From Umezawaea beigongshangensis (GTDB lineage Bacteria > Actinomycetota > Actinomycetes > Mycobacteriales > Pseudonocardiaceae), in assembly GCF_016464305.1 (NCBI RefSeq), contig NZ_JAEIOJ010000003.1:434001-498000 (forward strand): a DNA stretch of 64,000 bases, in the 5' to 3' direction. The notes under the pieces are model-generated. The model was given only the letters and a program-made list of their open reading frames with translations, was not told where the DNA came from and made no database searches. Positions 42,152-50,429 of this stretch are shown one piece after another. Positions within the stretch are counted from its first letter, which is position 1. Each line of letters opens with the position of its first letter. The position numbers were made by a program, and so were the translations under genes.

Positions 42152-43990
42152 TCACGCCCTGAGCTGGAACGGCACGAACACGGTGCGCGACAGGGCCGCC
42201 GGATCGGTGCTGTGGGCGCGTATCTCGATCGAGTGCGGTCCGGCGGACAGCTGCGACGTGGTCAGCGCGAACCGCCAGCGGCCACCGGCGGCCGGCCCGT
42301 CGAGGTCGGTGGGAACGGCGGCGACGCGCTCCTCGTCGATCAGCACCTCGAAGCCCGCGAGCCCGGCCAGCGGCGTCGTCTCGCGCAGCCCGTCGGCGCT
42401 GACGTCCAGCACGAGCCGCCCGCGGGTCAGGCCGGAGCCGGGGGGCGGTTCCCCGCCCGAGGCGTCCAGCAGGACGCCCACGGGCTCTCCCAGCGCGGCC
42501 CGGCTGCCGTTCAGCGGCTCCAGCGACCGCGCGGGCGGTGGCGGCGCGTCGTGGCCCGGCGCGGGCGTCAGCTCCAGGTCGGCCGCGGTGACCCGCACGC
42601 GCGCCGAGGACACCACGGTCGCCTGGAACACCCCGTCGTCGCCGAGCACGACCAGCGTCTCGCCGGACAGGTCGGCGACGTAGGAGTACTCCACGTCCGG
42701 CTCCCGCGCGCCGCCCTCGACGGCCGGGCGCAGCGGCACGGCCACACCCCCGACGACGAGGTGCGCGTCCGGGTCCACCGACCCGGCAGAGACGAGGTTG
42801 AGCCGGAGCTGCCCCGACTCGGCTCCCGGAACCGGGCGCAGCCCGGCGGTGGACACCTGACCGCCGACGTCGACGGTCGTCCGCGGCGGCTCGACCAGCG
42901 GTGGCGTCCGCGTCCGTCCGCCGCTGAACGCGACCAGGTCGACGCCCACCCGCGCCACACCGCCGGCGAGGCCGGCCACGCCGATCAGCGCCGTCGCCTC
43001 CCGCCACGCCGGCACGGCGGGGGAGACGGCCACGAGCACGCCGTCGCGCAGCGCCCGCAGCCCGTCGGCGCGCAGCACCAGCTCCCAGCGGGAGCTCAGA
43101 CCCGTGCGCGGCGGCGGCACCGGCGCCACCTCCCCGGCGACCGGGTGCGCGCGCGGCACGTCCGCGCCGACCAGCAGGTCCGCGGTCGTGGTGCCCCGGA
43201 CGTCGGTGGCGACCCGCAGCCGCACCGCGCCCGGCGGCAGCGCGTCGCCCTGGAGGCTCACCGGACCGGGCACGAGGTCCAGCAGCAGCTCGCCGGGAAC
43301 GCTCGCCGCGTCGGTCTCCACGACGAAGCGTCCCAGCTCGGGACCGTCGCCGAGGACGAGAGGAGTGCGCGAGCGCAGGGCCACCGAGGTGCTCGCGCAA
43401 CTGCTGCTGACGACCAGCCGCCGCACGTCGTCCCCGTCGCCGGGGGTCGCGCGGGCGCAGTCGGAGCGCTTCGCCAGCCGCCACCGCGCCGGGTCCGGCA
43501 CGGTGGGCCCGTCGAAGCGGTCGACCAGGGAGAAGCGGTCGTCGCCGGACGTGTCGAGCCGGGGGGTGCCCCGCGCCTCGACGGGGTCGGAGCGCTGCCC
43601 GAAGGCGTCCACGGCGCGCACCTGCACCCGGTGCTCCACGTCGTCGTCGAGCCCGTCGAGCTGCGCGGAGGGCCGCACCACCAGTTCGGTGCGGGTCAGC
43701 TCGTCGCGTCCCCAGCGCACCTCGTAACCGGGCGCGTCGCCCGTCCAGCTCAGCTGCAACCGGTGCGCGCCGGGCACCACGGCGACGTCCTCGGGCGGGG
43801 CGGGGCGCTCACCCGCGGTGGGCACCAGCACACCGTCGGCGGCGAAGGCCCGCAGCGTCGTCGTGGCGGGCCTGCGCGTCGGGCCGGACGCCGGATCGCC
43901 CAGGCCCTCGGTCCGCAGCACCGCCACGACGCCGCCGAACAGCACCAGCGCGACCACTCCGATCGCGACCCGGCGTCGCCCCAGCTCCAT
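42152..43990 (-). CDS. Membrane-anchored FN3-like protein, paralogue 1
   Basis: A 612-residue protein with one N-terminal membrane helix (VAIGVVALVLFGGVVAVL), then an FN3-like beta-sandwich (PPEDVAVVPGAHRLQLSWTGDAPGYEVRW...HRVQVRAVDAFG), a jelly-roll-like middle part (DGPTVPDPARWRLA...) and beta-rich C-terminal domains. The start is ATG 43990. It shares layout and many segments with the next gene, so the two are a tandem duplication. It probably faces outward; its ligand is unknown. Confidence 0.65.
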   Translation of the reverse strand: MELGRRRVAIGVVALVLFGGVVAVLRTEGLGDPASGPTRRPATTTLRAFAADGVLVPTAGERPAPPEDVAVVPGAHRLQLSWTGDAPGYEVRWGRDELTRTELVVRPSAQLDGLDDDVEHRVQVRAVDAFGQRSDPVEARGTPRLDTSGDDRFSLVDRFDGPTVPDPARWRLAKRSDCARATPGDGDDVRRLVVSSSCASTSVALRSRTPLVLGDGPELGRFVVETDAASVPGELLLDLVPGPVSLQGDALPPGAVRLRVATDVRGTTTADLLVGADVPRAHPVAGEVAPVPPPRTGLSSRWELVLRADGLRALRDGVLVAVSPAVPAWREATALIGVAGLAGGVARVGVDLVAFSGGRTRTPPLVEPPRTTVDVGGQVSTAGLRPVPGAESGQLRLNLVSAGSVDPDAHLVVGGVAVPLRPAVEGGAREPDVEYSYVADLSGETLVVLGDDGVFQATVVSSARVRVTAADLELTPAPGHDAPPPPARSLEPLNGSRAALGEPVGVLLDASGGEPPPGSGLTRGRLVLDVSADGLRETTPLAGLAGFEVLIDEERVAAVPTDLDGPAAGGRWRFALTTSQLSAGPHSIEIRAHSTDPAALSRTVFVPFQLRA

Positions 43991-44046
43991 CCACGAGACG
44001 CTAGGCGTCTGCGTGACCAGAATCACGGCTCGTTGTGGACCTGATA

Positions 44047-45876
44047 TCAGACGATCACGAAGGTCCGCTCCGAGGAGGTCGTCGCCAGCGCGGGGTCCTC
44101 CGGCACGACCTCGACCCGCACCCGGTGCCCACCGCTGCTCAGCGCCGCGGTCGGCAGCCACACCTCGTACCGGCCGGCCACCGCCGGGCCGTCGCGCGTC
44201 GTGGGCAGCGCGAGCACCGGTTCGCCGTCCAGCGAGATCCGGACGCCCGCCAGCGGGACCGGCGCGAGCCCGGTCAGCCCGACCTCGGCCACGACGCGCA
44301 CCTCCCCGCCCGCGGGGAACTCGGCGGGCGCACCGCGGCCGTCCCGGTCGAACAGGACGACGAGCGGACGGGGCGTCTCCTCCCGCGCGGCGCTCTCGGC
44401 GAGTCGCGGCAGCGGTTCGCGCGGCGCGTCCGGCCTCCCGGTGAGCACGACGCCGGACGTCGTCACGGCCAGCGCGGAGAGGTCGTCGGCCAGCAGGGCG
44501 GCGCGCGCGCTCGGAGGCGGGTCCACGTCGTCGAGGGGGAAGTCCGCGTGCGCCAACCGGACCACCCCGTTCACGTCCGACACCACGGCGGGCGCGGTGC
44601 GTCCGGCGAACTCCAGCCGCAGCGGCTGGTCGCTCCTGCTCAGCACGGTCGCCGCGACGCGTGCGGTCAGCGCCGTCCGGAGCCGCTGGCCGCCGACCTC
44701 GCCGAGCACCAGCGCGCCGTCCCGCTGCTCGGTCACGTCGAAGCGCACCTCCGACACCGGGTCCGGCTGCTGCCGCCCGCCCCGCACGGCGAGCGTGTCC
44801 AGCAGCGTGCCCGCCCCGCCGGAGAACGCCAGCCGCGGCCGGGCGACCCGCCACGGCACCGCGACGGGTGCGCTGGCCACCACCCGCCCGTCGCGCAACC
44901 CCACGACGGAGTCCGCCAGCACCCGCAGCTCCCAGCGGTGCCGCACCCCGTCGACCGGCGTGAGGGCGCCCTCGGGGACCGGTGGTCGCGCGGTCGTCGT
45001 CGGAAGGCGGCCGAAGCCGATCCGCGCGTCGTCGCTGCGGATCGTCAGCGCGACCGCTCCCGGTGGCAGTGCCGCGTCCGACGGCCCCGGCTGCCCCGTC
45101 GTGCCCCGCGCGGCGATGCCCGGTGCGCGCAGCTCCTCGTAGGGCTCTGGCAGCAGCGCCAGCGTGACCGACCCGCCCGGTCCCACCGGACCGTCGGTGG
45201 TGAGCACCGCGCGGGCGATCGCCCCGTGCTCGTCCGGCACGCCGACCCGCAGCGGCACGGTCGACTGCATCTCCGCGTACTCGCAGCCGATCTCCACCCG
45301 GCGGCGCCCGTCGACCTCCCGCAGACCGAAGCAGCTCTGGTCCACGAGCAGCCGCCAGCGGCGCGGATCGAGCGACTCGGGGCCCTCGAAGCGGTCGACC
45401 GGCTCGTCCAGCCCGTCCGCCCAGCGCTCGTCGTCGAGGGCGTCCGGGCTCCGCCCCACCAGCAGCGGCTGCGACCGCAGGCCCGTCGCGCCCACCGCGC
45501 GCACCTCGACCCCGAGGACGCGCACCGGATCGAGCCCGCCGATCTCGACCGCCGTCGTCGTCGTGTAGCGGACCGAGTCGTCCCAGCGCACCTCGTAGGC
45601 GGGGGCGTCGCCCGACCAGTCGACCCGCAGGCTCTCCCGGTCGAGCGCGTCGACCCCCACCAGTTCCGGCTGCCGCGGCGGCTCCTCCGCGCCGTGCCGC
45701 ACGCCCTCGGCGGTGAACTCCTCGATCCGCACCGGGCCGGACGCGGGACGGTCGGGCAGCTCCGTCTCCCGGCGCAGCACCGCGACCGCGCCACCGAGCA
45801 CCACCACGCCCACGACGAGCACGGCGGTCCGGCCGCGCCGCGTCACGACGTCTCGCGTCACGACGTCTCGCGTCAC
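44047..45876 (-). CDS. Membrane-anchored FN3-like protein, paralogue 2
   Basis: A 609-residue paralogue of the preceding gene product: N-terminal anchor (TAVLVVGVVVLGGAVAVL), FN3-like region (LRVDWSGDAPAYEVRWDDS...EVRAVGATGL), middle FEGPESLDPRRWRLL and beta-rich end. The GTG at 45876 overlaps the prephenate dehydrogenase stop. The first codons are two 15-bp tandem units (VTRDV VTRDV), so three GTG starts lie in frame. Copy number may vary without shifting the frame. Confidence 0.65.
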   Translation of the reverse strand: MTRDVVTRDVVTRRGRTAVLVVGVVVLGGAVAVLRRETELPDRPASGPVRIEEFTAEGVRHGAEEPPRQPELVGVDALDRESLRVDWSGDAPAYEVRWDDSVRYTTTTAVEIGGLDPVRVLGVEVRAVGATGLRSQPLLVGRSPDALDDERWADGLDEPVDRFEGPESLDPRRWRLLVDQSCFGLREVDGRRRVEIGCEYAEMQSTVPLRVGVPDEHGAIARAVLTTDGPVGPGGSVTLALLPEPYEELRAPGIAARGTTGQPGPSDAALPPGAVALTIRSDDARIGFGRLPTTTARPPVPEGALTPVDGVRHRWELRVLADSVVGLRDGRVVASAPVAVPWRVARPRLAFSGGAGTLLDTLAVRGGRQQPDPVSEVRFDVTEQRDGALVLGEVGGQRLRTALTARVAATVLSRSDQPLRLEFAGRTAPAVVSDVNGVVRLAHADFPLDDVDPPPSARAALLADDLSALAVTTSGVVLTGRPDAPREPLPRLAESAAREETPRPLVVLFDRDGRGAPAEFPAGGEVRVVAEVGLTGLAPVPLAGVRISLDGEPVLALPTTRDGPAVAGRYEVWLPTAALSSGGHRVRVEVVPEDPALATTSSERTFVIV

Positions 45877-46859
45877 GAGGTCTCGGCGAGCGCGGACGTA
45901 CCCCGCACGGCGGTGATCCGGCCGCCCCGCGCGCCGAGGGCCAGCAGCGCCTCCAGCGCGCCGGGCGACGTCAGGTCGACGCTGATCCCGGTCCGCTTCA
46001 CGACGCGCTGCGCGTCGAGCGTGCGCCGCCCGGCGTGCCCGGCCTGGATCGTCTTGGCGAGCCCGCCGGTCGAGGCCAGCGACCCGCGCGCGGCTCCCAG
46101 CCTGCCCAGCGCGTCGTCCACGGCGTCCAGCAGCGCCGTCCGGTTCCCCTCGCACATCGCCCGCACCAGCTCGGGATCGCTGCCCGCGACGCGCGTGCCG
46201 TCGGTGAACGACCCCGCCGCCAGCGCCATCGCCAGCGGCCCGCCGTCCGCGCCCACCGCCGCGAGCACCGCCGCCAGCACGTGCGGCAGGTGCGAGACCC
46301 GCGCCACCGCGGAGTCGTGCTCGGCCGCGGTCGCGGGCACGACGTGCGCGCCGCAGTCCAGCGCCAGGGTGATCACGTCGAGGAGCACCTCGGGCTCCGG
46401 GTGGTCCTCGTCGGCGATCACGACCCACGCCGCGTCGCGGAACAGCGCCTCGTCCGACGCCGCCCAGCCGGACCGCGAGGTGCCCGCCATCGGGTGCCCG
46501 CCGACGTAGCGGGCCCCCGGCAGCCGGTACCGCACGGCGTCGTCGACCTGCTCCTTCACGCTGACCACGTCGGTCAGCCGGCACGTCGGCGCGACGGCCG
46601 CCACCCGCCGCAGCACCTCGTCGACGGCGGGCAGCGGCACCGCGACCACCACGAGCGCGTCGCGCTCCGCCGCTCTGGCCAGTGCGACGTCGACCGTCTC
46701 CTCGACGTCGAAGCCGTCGGCCGCTGCCGCCGCCGCGTCCGCGGGCGACGCCGTGGCGCCCCACGCGGTGCGCCCAGCGGCGCTCGCGGCACGCAGCACG
46801 GAGCCGCCGATCAGTCCCAGTCCGAGCACGCACACGTCACGCACCCGCCCATCCTGCAC
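45873..46859 (-). CDS. tyrA: Prephenate dehydrogenase
   Basis: A 328-residue protein with NAD motif GLGLIGGSVLRAA, TDVVSVKEQV, GGHPMAGTSRSGW (prephenate site) and ATAAEHDSAVARVSHLPHVLA. It makes 4-hydroxyphenylpyruvate for tyrosine. No ACT domain is visible, so it may be less sensitive to feedback. The next gene is coupled to its stop. Start ATG 46859; an in-frame GTG six codons later is possible. Confidence 0.9.
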   Translation of the reverse strand: MQDGRVRDVCVLGLGLIGGSVLRAASAAGRTAWGATASPADAAAAAADGFDVEETVDVALARAAERDALVVVAVPLPAVDEVLRRVAAVAPTCRLTDVVSVKEQVDDAVRYRLPGARYVGGHPMAGTSRSGWAASDEALFRDAAWVVIADEDHPEPEVLLDVITLALDCGAHVVPATAAEHDSAVARVSHLPHVLAAVLAAVGADGGPLAMALAAGSFTDGTRVAGSDPELVRAMCEGNRTALLDAVDDALGRLGAARGSLASTGGLAKTIQAGHAGRRTLDAQRVVKRTGISVDLTSPGALEALLALGARGGRITAVRGTSALAETS

Positions 46860-46904
46860 CGATCGGGCAGCTCAGTCGATCACCACGGCCCGAGCCGGGG
46901 CGGA

Positions 46905-48131
46905 TCAGCGCAGGGCGTCCAGCGCGAACGCGCTGTACAGGGCGACGCCGTGCTCCATCGCGGCCTCGTCGAACAGCACGCGGTTCGAGTGGTTCGGCGC
47001 GGCGTCGGCCAGGTCGACGCCGCGCGGGCACGCGCCGAGGAACGCGAGCGCCCCCGGCACCCGCTGGAGCACGTAGGAGAAGTCCTCCGCGCCCATCAGC
47101 GGATCGCCCATCGGCTCGGCCCAGCGCGGCCCCAGCGCCGACGCGGCCAGGTCCAGGACGTGCTGACCGACCTCCGCGTCGTTCACCGTCACCGGGTAGC
47201 CGGGCACGATCGACACCTCCGCCGCGCAGCCGTGCGCCGCGGCGACGTGCTCGCAGACCTGCCGCAGCTCCCGGTGCACGAACGTCCTGGTCTCCTCCGC
47301 CAGCGTGCGGATCGTCCCGTCCAGCCGCGCCGTCTCCGGGATGACGTTGTTGGTCGTGCCGGCCTCGATGCGCCCCACCGTCACCACCGCGGGCCGGTGC
47401 ACGCTGACCCGGCGGGCCACCATCGTCTGGAGCGCGCCGACCATCGCGGCCGCCGCCGGAACGGGGTCCACGGCGTCGTGCGGCATCCCGCCGTGACCGC
47501 CCCTGCCGGTGACGTCCACCCGGAACGTGTCGGCCGACGCCATGATCGTGCCGGGCCGCGACCGCACCGCGCCGGACGTCGCCGTCGAGGTGATGTGCAG
47601 GGCGAACGCCCGCTCCACCGGCGTGCCCGCCGCCTCCAGCACGCCCTCCTCGATCATGTGCCGCGCGCCGTGGAAGCCCTCCTCGCCCGGCTGGAACATG
47701 AACACGACGCTGCCCGCGAGGACGTCGCGCCGCGTGCTCAGCAGGCGCGCGGCCGACGCGAGCATCGCCACGTGGGTGTCGTGCCCGCAGGCGTGCATCA
47801 CGCCCGGCACCTCCGAGGCGTGCTCGAGCCCGGTCGCCTCGGTCAGCGGCAGCGCGTCCATGTCGCCGCGCAGCAGCACGGCCGGGCCGGGCCGCCCGCC
47901 CCGCAGCACCGCCACGACGGAGTCCGTCGTCGTGCCCGTGGTGATCTCCAGGGGCAGCCCCTCCAGCGCGCGCAGGACGGCGGCCTGCGTCTCCGGCAGG
48001 CGCAGCCCCTCCTCCGGGTGGCGGTGGACCCGCCTGCGCAGAGCCACGGTCCTGGGCTGCAGGGCCCGCGCCGCCTCGGGCAGACCCGTGAAACGGGGCT
48101 CGGACTGGACGTGTCGCACCGGTGAACTCAT
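46905..48131 (-). CDS. M20-family amidohydrolase
   Basis: A 408-residue metallohydrolase with the M20D layout: RRRVHRHPEEGLRLPET, LLRGDMDALPL, VMHACGHDTHVAMLASA, MFQPGEEGFHGARHMI, a lid domain (VDVTGRGGHGGMPHDAVDP), and MGAEDFSYVL. These residues bind two metals. Likely substrates are N-acyl or indole-type amino acid conjugates. The start is ATG 48131. Confidence 0.9.
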   Translation of the reverse strand: MSSPVRHVQSEPRFTGLPEAARALQPRTVALRRRVHRHPEEGLRLPETQAAVLRALEGLPLEITTGTTTDSVVAVLRGGRPGPAVLLRGDMDALPLTEATGLEHASEVPGVMHACGHDTHVAMLASAARLLSTRRDVLAGSVVFMFQPGEEGFHGARHMIEEGVLEAAGTPVERAFALHITSTATSGAVRSRPGTIMASADTFRVDVTGRGGHGGMPHDAVDPVPAAAAMVGALQTMVARRVSVHRPAVVTVGRIEAGTTNNVIPETARLDGTIRTLAEETRTFVHRELRQVCEHVAAAHGCAAEVSIVPGYPVTVNDAEVGQHVLDLAASALGPRWAEPMGDPLMGAEDFSYVLQRVPGALAFLGACPRGVDLADAAPNHSNRVLFDEAAMEHGVALYSAFALDALR

Positions 48132-48219
48132 GCGCCGATGGTGGCACCGGATCGGCGCCACCGCCCGAGCCGGTGGCCCTCCGCTACCGGGGTGGACCCC
48201 GGACCCCTACGGTGTGTGC

Positions 48220-48708
48220 ATGGCAGAGCAGGAGCCGGTCAGCGGCTTCGCTGTCGCGGTCGTCCGGGAGGACGGCCGCTGGCGGTGCGGGAAGATGGAC
48301 AGCTCCGCGCTGTCCGAGTTGGACGCGGCGATCACTGAGCTGCGCGGGATGCGGTCCACGGGGGCGGTCTTCGGGCTGCTGGCCGTGGACGACGAGTTCT
48401 TCGTCATCTGCAGGCCCGTCCCCGGCGGTGTGTCGCTGCTGCTGTCCGACGCGGCGGCTGCGCTCGACTACGACATCGCCGCCGACGTCCTCGACCTCCT
48501 GCGGGTGGAACCGCCGGACGAGGAGGACGAGGAGCTGTGGCCGGAGGGCGACCTCGGGGTCCTGACGGACCTCGGGATGCCCGAGCACGAGATGCAGATC
48601 GTCGTGGACGAGGTCGACCTCTACCCCGACGAGCAGCTCCAGATGATCGCCCAGCGGTGCGGGTTCGGCGACGAGTTCACCAAGCTCCTGGACACGATCC
48701 AGGCGTGA
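48220..48708 (+). CDS. tRNA adenosine deaminase-associated protein
   Basis: A 162-residue acidic protein (FAVAVVREDGRWRCGKMDSSALSELDAAITELRGM..., FVICRPVPGGVSLLLSDAAAALDYDIAADVLDLL) of the actinobacterial family found directly upstream of tadA. Its TGA overlaps the tadA GTG. Function unknown beyond this conserved linkage. Confidence 0.85.
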   Translation: MAEQEPVSGFAVAVVREDGRWRCGKMDSSALSELDAAITELRGMRSTGAVFGLLAVDDEFFVICRPVPGGVSLLLSDAAAALDYDIAADVLDLLRVEPPDEEDEELWPEGDLGVLTDLGMPEHEMQIVVDEVDLYPDEQLQMIAQRCGFGDEFTKLLDTIQA

Positions 48709-49166
48709 GCCGGGACGAGGACCTGGTCCGAGCGGCCCTCCGCGCGGCCGGACGCGCTCCCGAGACCGGCGACGTGCCGATCGGCGCCGTCGTCTTCGAC
48801 CCCGACGGCCACGAGCTGGCCGGTGCCTGCAACGCCCGCGAGGCCACCGGCGACCCCACGGCGCACGCCGAGGTCCTGGCGATCAGGGCCGCCGCGGCCC
48901 GCTTCGGCGACGGCTGGCGGCTGGAGGGCTGCACGCTGGCCGTGACGGTCGAGCCGTGCACGATGTGCGCAGGCGCGCTGGTGCTCGCCAGGGTGTCCCG
49001 AGTGGTCTTCGGCGCGTGGGAGCCGCGCACCGGGGCCGTGGGCTCGCTGTGGGACGTGGTGCGCGACCGCCGCCTGAACCACCGCCCCGAGGTGGTCGGC
49101 GGCGTGCTGGCCGACGAGTGCGCGGCCGTGGTGGAGGAGTTCTTCGACGGTCACCGCTTTCGCTGA
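48705..49166 (+). CDS. tadA: tRNA-specific adenosine deaminase
   Basis: The 153-residue enzyme has the deaminase zinc motif HAE (in GDPTAHAEVLAI) and PCTMCAGALVLAR. It converts A34 to inosine in tRNA-Arg(ACG), which is encoded at 29552 in this window. The GTG start is coupled to the upstream gene. tRNA-Ser(CGA) follows 47 bases downstream. Confidence 0.9.
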   Translation: MSRDEDLVRAALRAAGRAPETGDVPIGAVVFDPDGHELAGACNAREATGDPTAHAEVLAIRAAAARFGDGWRLEGCTLAVTVEPCTMCAGALVLARVSRVVFGAWEPRTGAVGSLWDVVRDRRLNHRPEVVGGVLADECAAVVEEFFDGHRFR

Positions 49167-49213
49167 GACCCCCCGGTGCGGGGCCCCGGAGGGGGTCTTG
49201 TATTGTTCTCGGC

Positions 49214-49298
49214 GGTGGCGTGTCCGAGCGGCCGAAGGAGCACGCCTCGAAAGCGTGTGAAGTGAAAGCTTCCGTGGGTTCAAATCCCACCGCCACCG
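49214..49298 (+). tRNA. tRNA-Ser (CGA)
   Basis: Acceptor GGTGGCG pairs with CGCCACC. The anticodon loop CTCGAAA holds CGA; a long variable arm and T loop TTCAAAT follow. No CCA is encoded. Confidence 0.95.
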
Positions 49299-49303
49299 CA
49301 GAT

Positions 49304-49341
49304 CAGAGCCCCGGTGACCAGAGATGGTCACCGGGGCTCTG
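49304..49341 (+). terminator. Hairpin after tRNA-Ser(CGA)
   Basis: CAGAGCCCCGGTGACCA and its complement, a 17-bp perfect stem without a T run. Confidence 0.65.
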
Positions 49342-49468
49342 TCGCGTGGTCGCACTTCTGGTGGCAGTTGCCCGCACGCGCCCGGTGGCCGGACACGCGA
49401 TCACCGGCGTGCGGGCCGTGCTAGCTTCGGCGCCGGTCCAAGCCGGTGGTGGGTGACGGGAGGCCGCA

Positions 49469-50170
49469 GTGGAGTGGTTCACCGCGATCAGCGGACTCCT
49501 GGTCGACCTGGCCTGGCCGATCGTGGCCCTCACCGCGATCGTGCTGTTCCGCAGGCCCCTGGGCGAGGTGATCGGCCGCGTCAGGTCGGTGGAGGTCCCC
49601 GGCGGCGCGATCACCTTCGGCGACGAGCTGGAGCAGGTGGAGCGGCAGTTGCAGGACGCGTCCGAGCGGCTGGCGGAGCTCCCGTTCGGCCGGGGGCACG
49701 AACAGCCGTGGGACCTCCAGCCCGATCCGCCGTCGCAGGCGGGGACGCACGGGTCGGTGCCGCCGCCCACGTTCGGCGAGCCGGGGTACGGCGGGGAACC
49801 GGCCGACCGGTCGCCGCCCGCCGCCCGCGGCACCGGCGGTGATCGGAGCGCTGTCGACCCGGACCCGGTCGGGACGGTCGTGCGGTCGTGGTCCGCCGTG
49901 GAGGAGAAGGTGGTGGACCTCTACGGCGCCGTCACCGGCGACCCGTCCCGGCAGTTCTACGGCGACGTCGTGCTGATGCGGCTGGCCGGTGTGCTGCCGG
50001 TCGAGCTGGCCGGGGCGATCCGGTCGTTGCGCCGGTCGCGCGATCTGGCCGTGCGGGGGAGCGGTGAGGTCTCCGCCGGTGAAGCCGTCGCCTACGCGAG
50101 CAGCGCCGACACCGCGATCGAGATGCTGGAGGCCGTCGCGAGGACTTCTGGACGCTCCGGGAGGCCGTGA
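49469..50170 (+). CDS. Membrane-anchored hypothetical protein
   Basis: The 233 residues start with one membrane helix (AISGLLVDLAWPIVALTAIVLF), a short coiled-coil-like part (GDELEQVERQLQDASERLAEL), a Pro-rich linker and a helical C-terminal domain (RSWSAVEEKVVDLYGAV...AVAYASSADTAIEMLEAVA). It starts at GTG 49469. It resembles proteins of unknown role with DUF4145-like helical ends. A strong terminator follows. Confidence 0.6.
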   Translation: MEWFTAISGLLVDLAWPIVALTAIVLFRRPLGEVIGRVRSVEVPGGAITFGDELEQVERQLQDASERLAELPFGRGHEQPWDLQPDPPSQAGTHGSVPPPTFGEPGYGGEPADRSPPAARGTGGDRSAVDPDPVGTVVRSWSAVEEKVVDLYGAVTGDPSRQFYGDVVLMRLAGVLPVELAGAIRSLRRSRDLAVRGSGEVSAGEAVAYASSADTAIEMLEAVARTSGRSGRP

Positions 50171-50180
50171 CCGGTCCCGC

Positions 50181-50224
50181 ACGCCGAAGGGGCCCCCGCT
50201 CGTCAGCGGGGGCCCCTTCGGCGT
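50181..50224 (+). terminator. Strong hairpin terminator
   Basis: ACGCCGAAGGGGCCCCCGCT and its complement form a 20-bp stem with loop CGTC. No T run follows. Confidence 0.7.
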
Positions 50225-50429
50225 CTGAGCGATCCGTCGGCGTCCGGTGCCTGGGAGGGGTCTCACCGTCCGCCGTCGTGAACCTAACCCTACCCCATCG
50301 TCGAACACCTGTTCGACCGCGGTGGACATCTCCCGGCTGCTCCGTACGGGTCAACCGTTGAACGCGCGGTCTTCCTGAATTCACCCGACGCGGGGAGGAT
50401 CACCCGATCTGCTGACATCGGAGGACGCG

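Noticed and set aside
40802-44044. A 1080-codon plus-strand frame
   Set aside because: It is antisense to the thiolase and FN3-like genes and rich in Arg, Gly and His without any domain.
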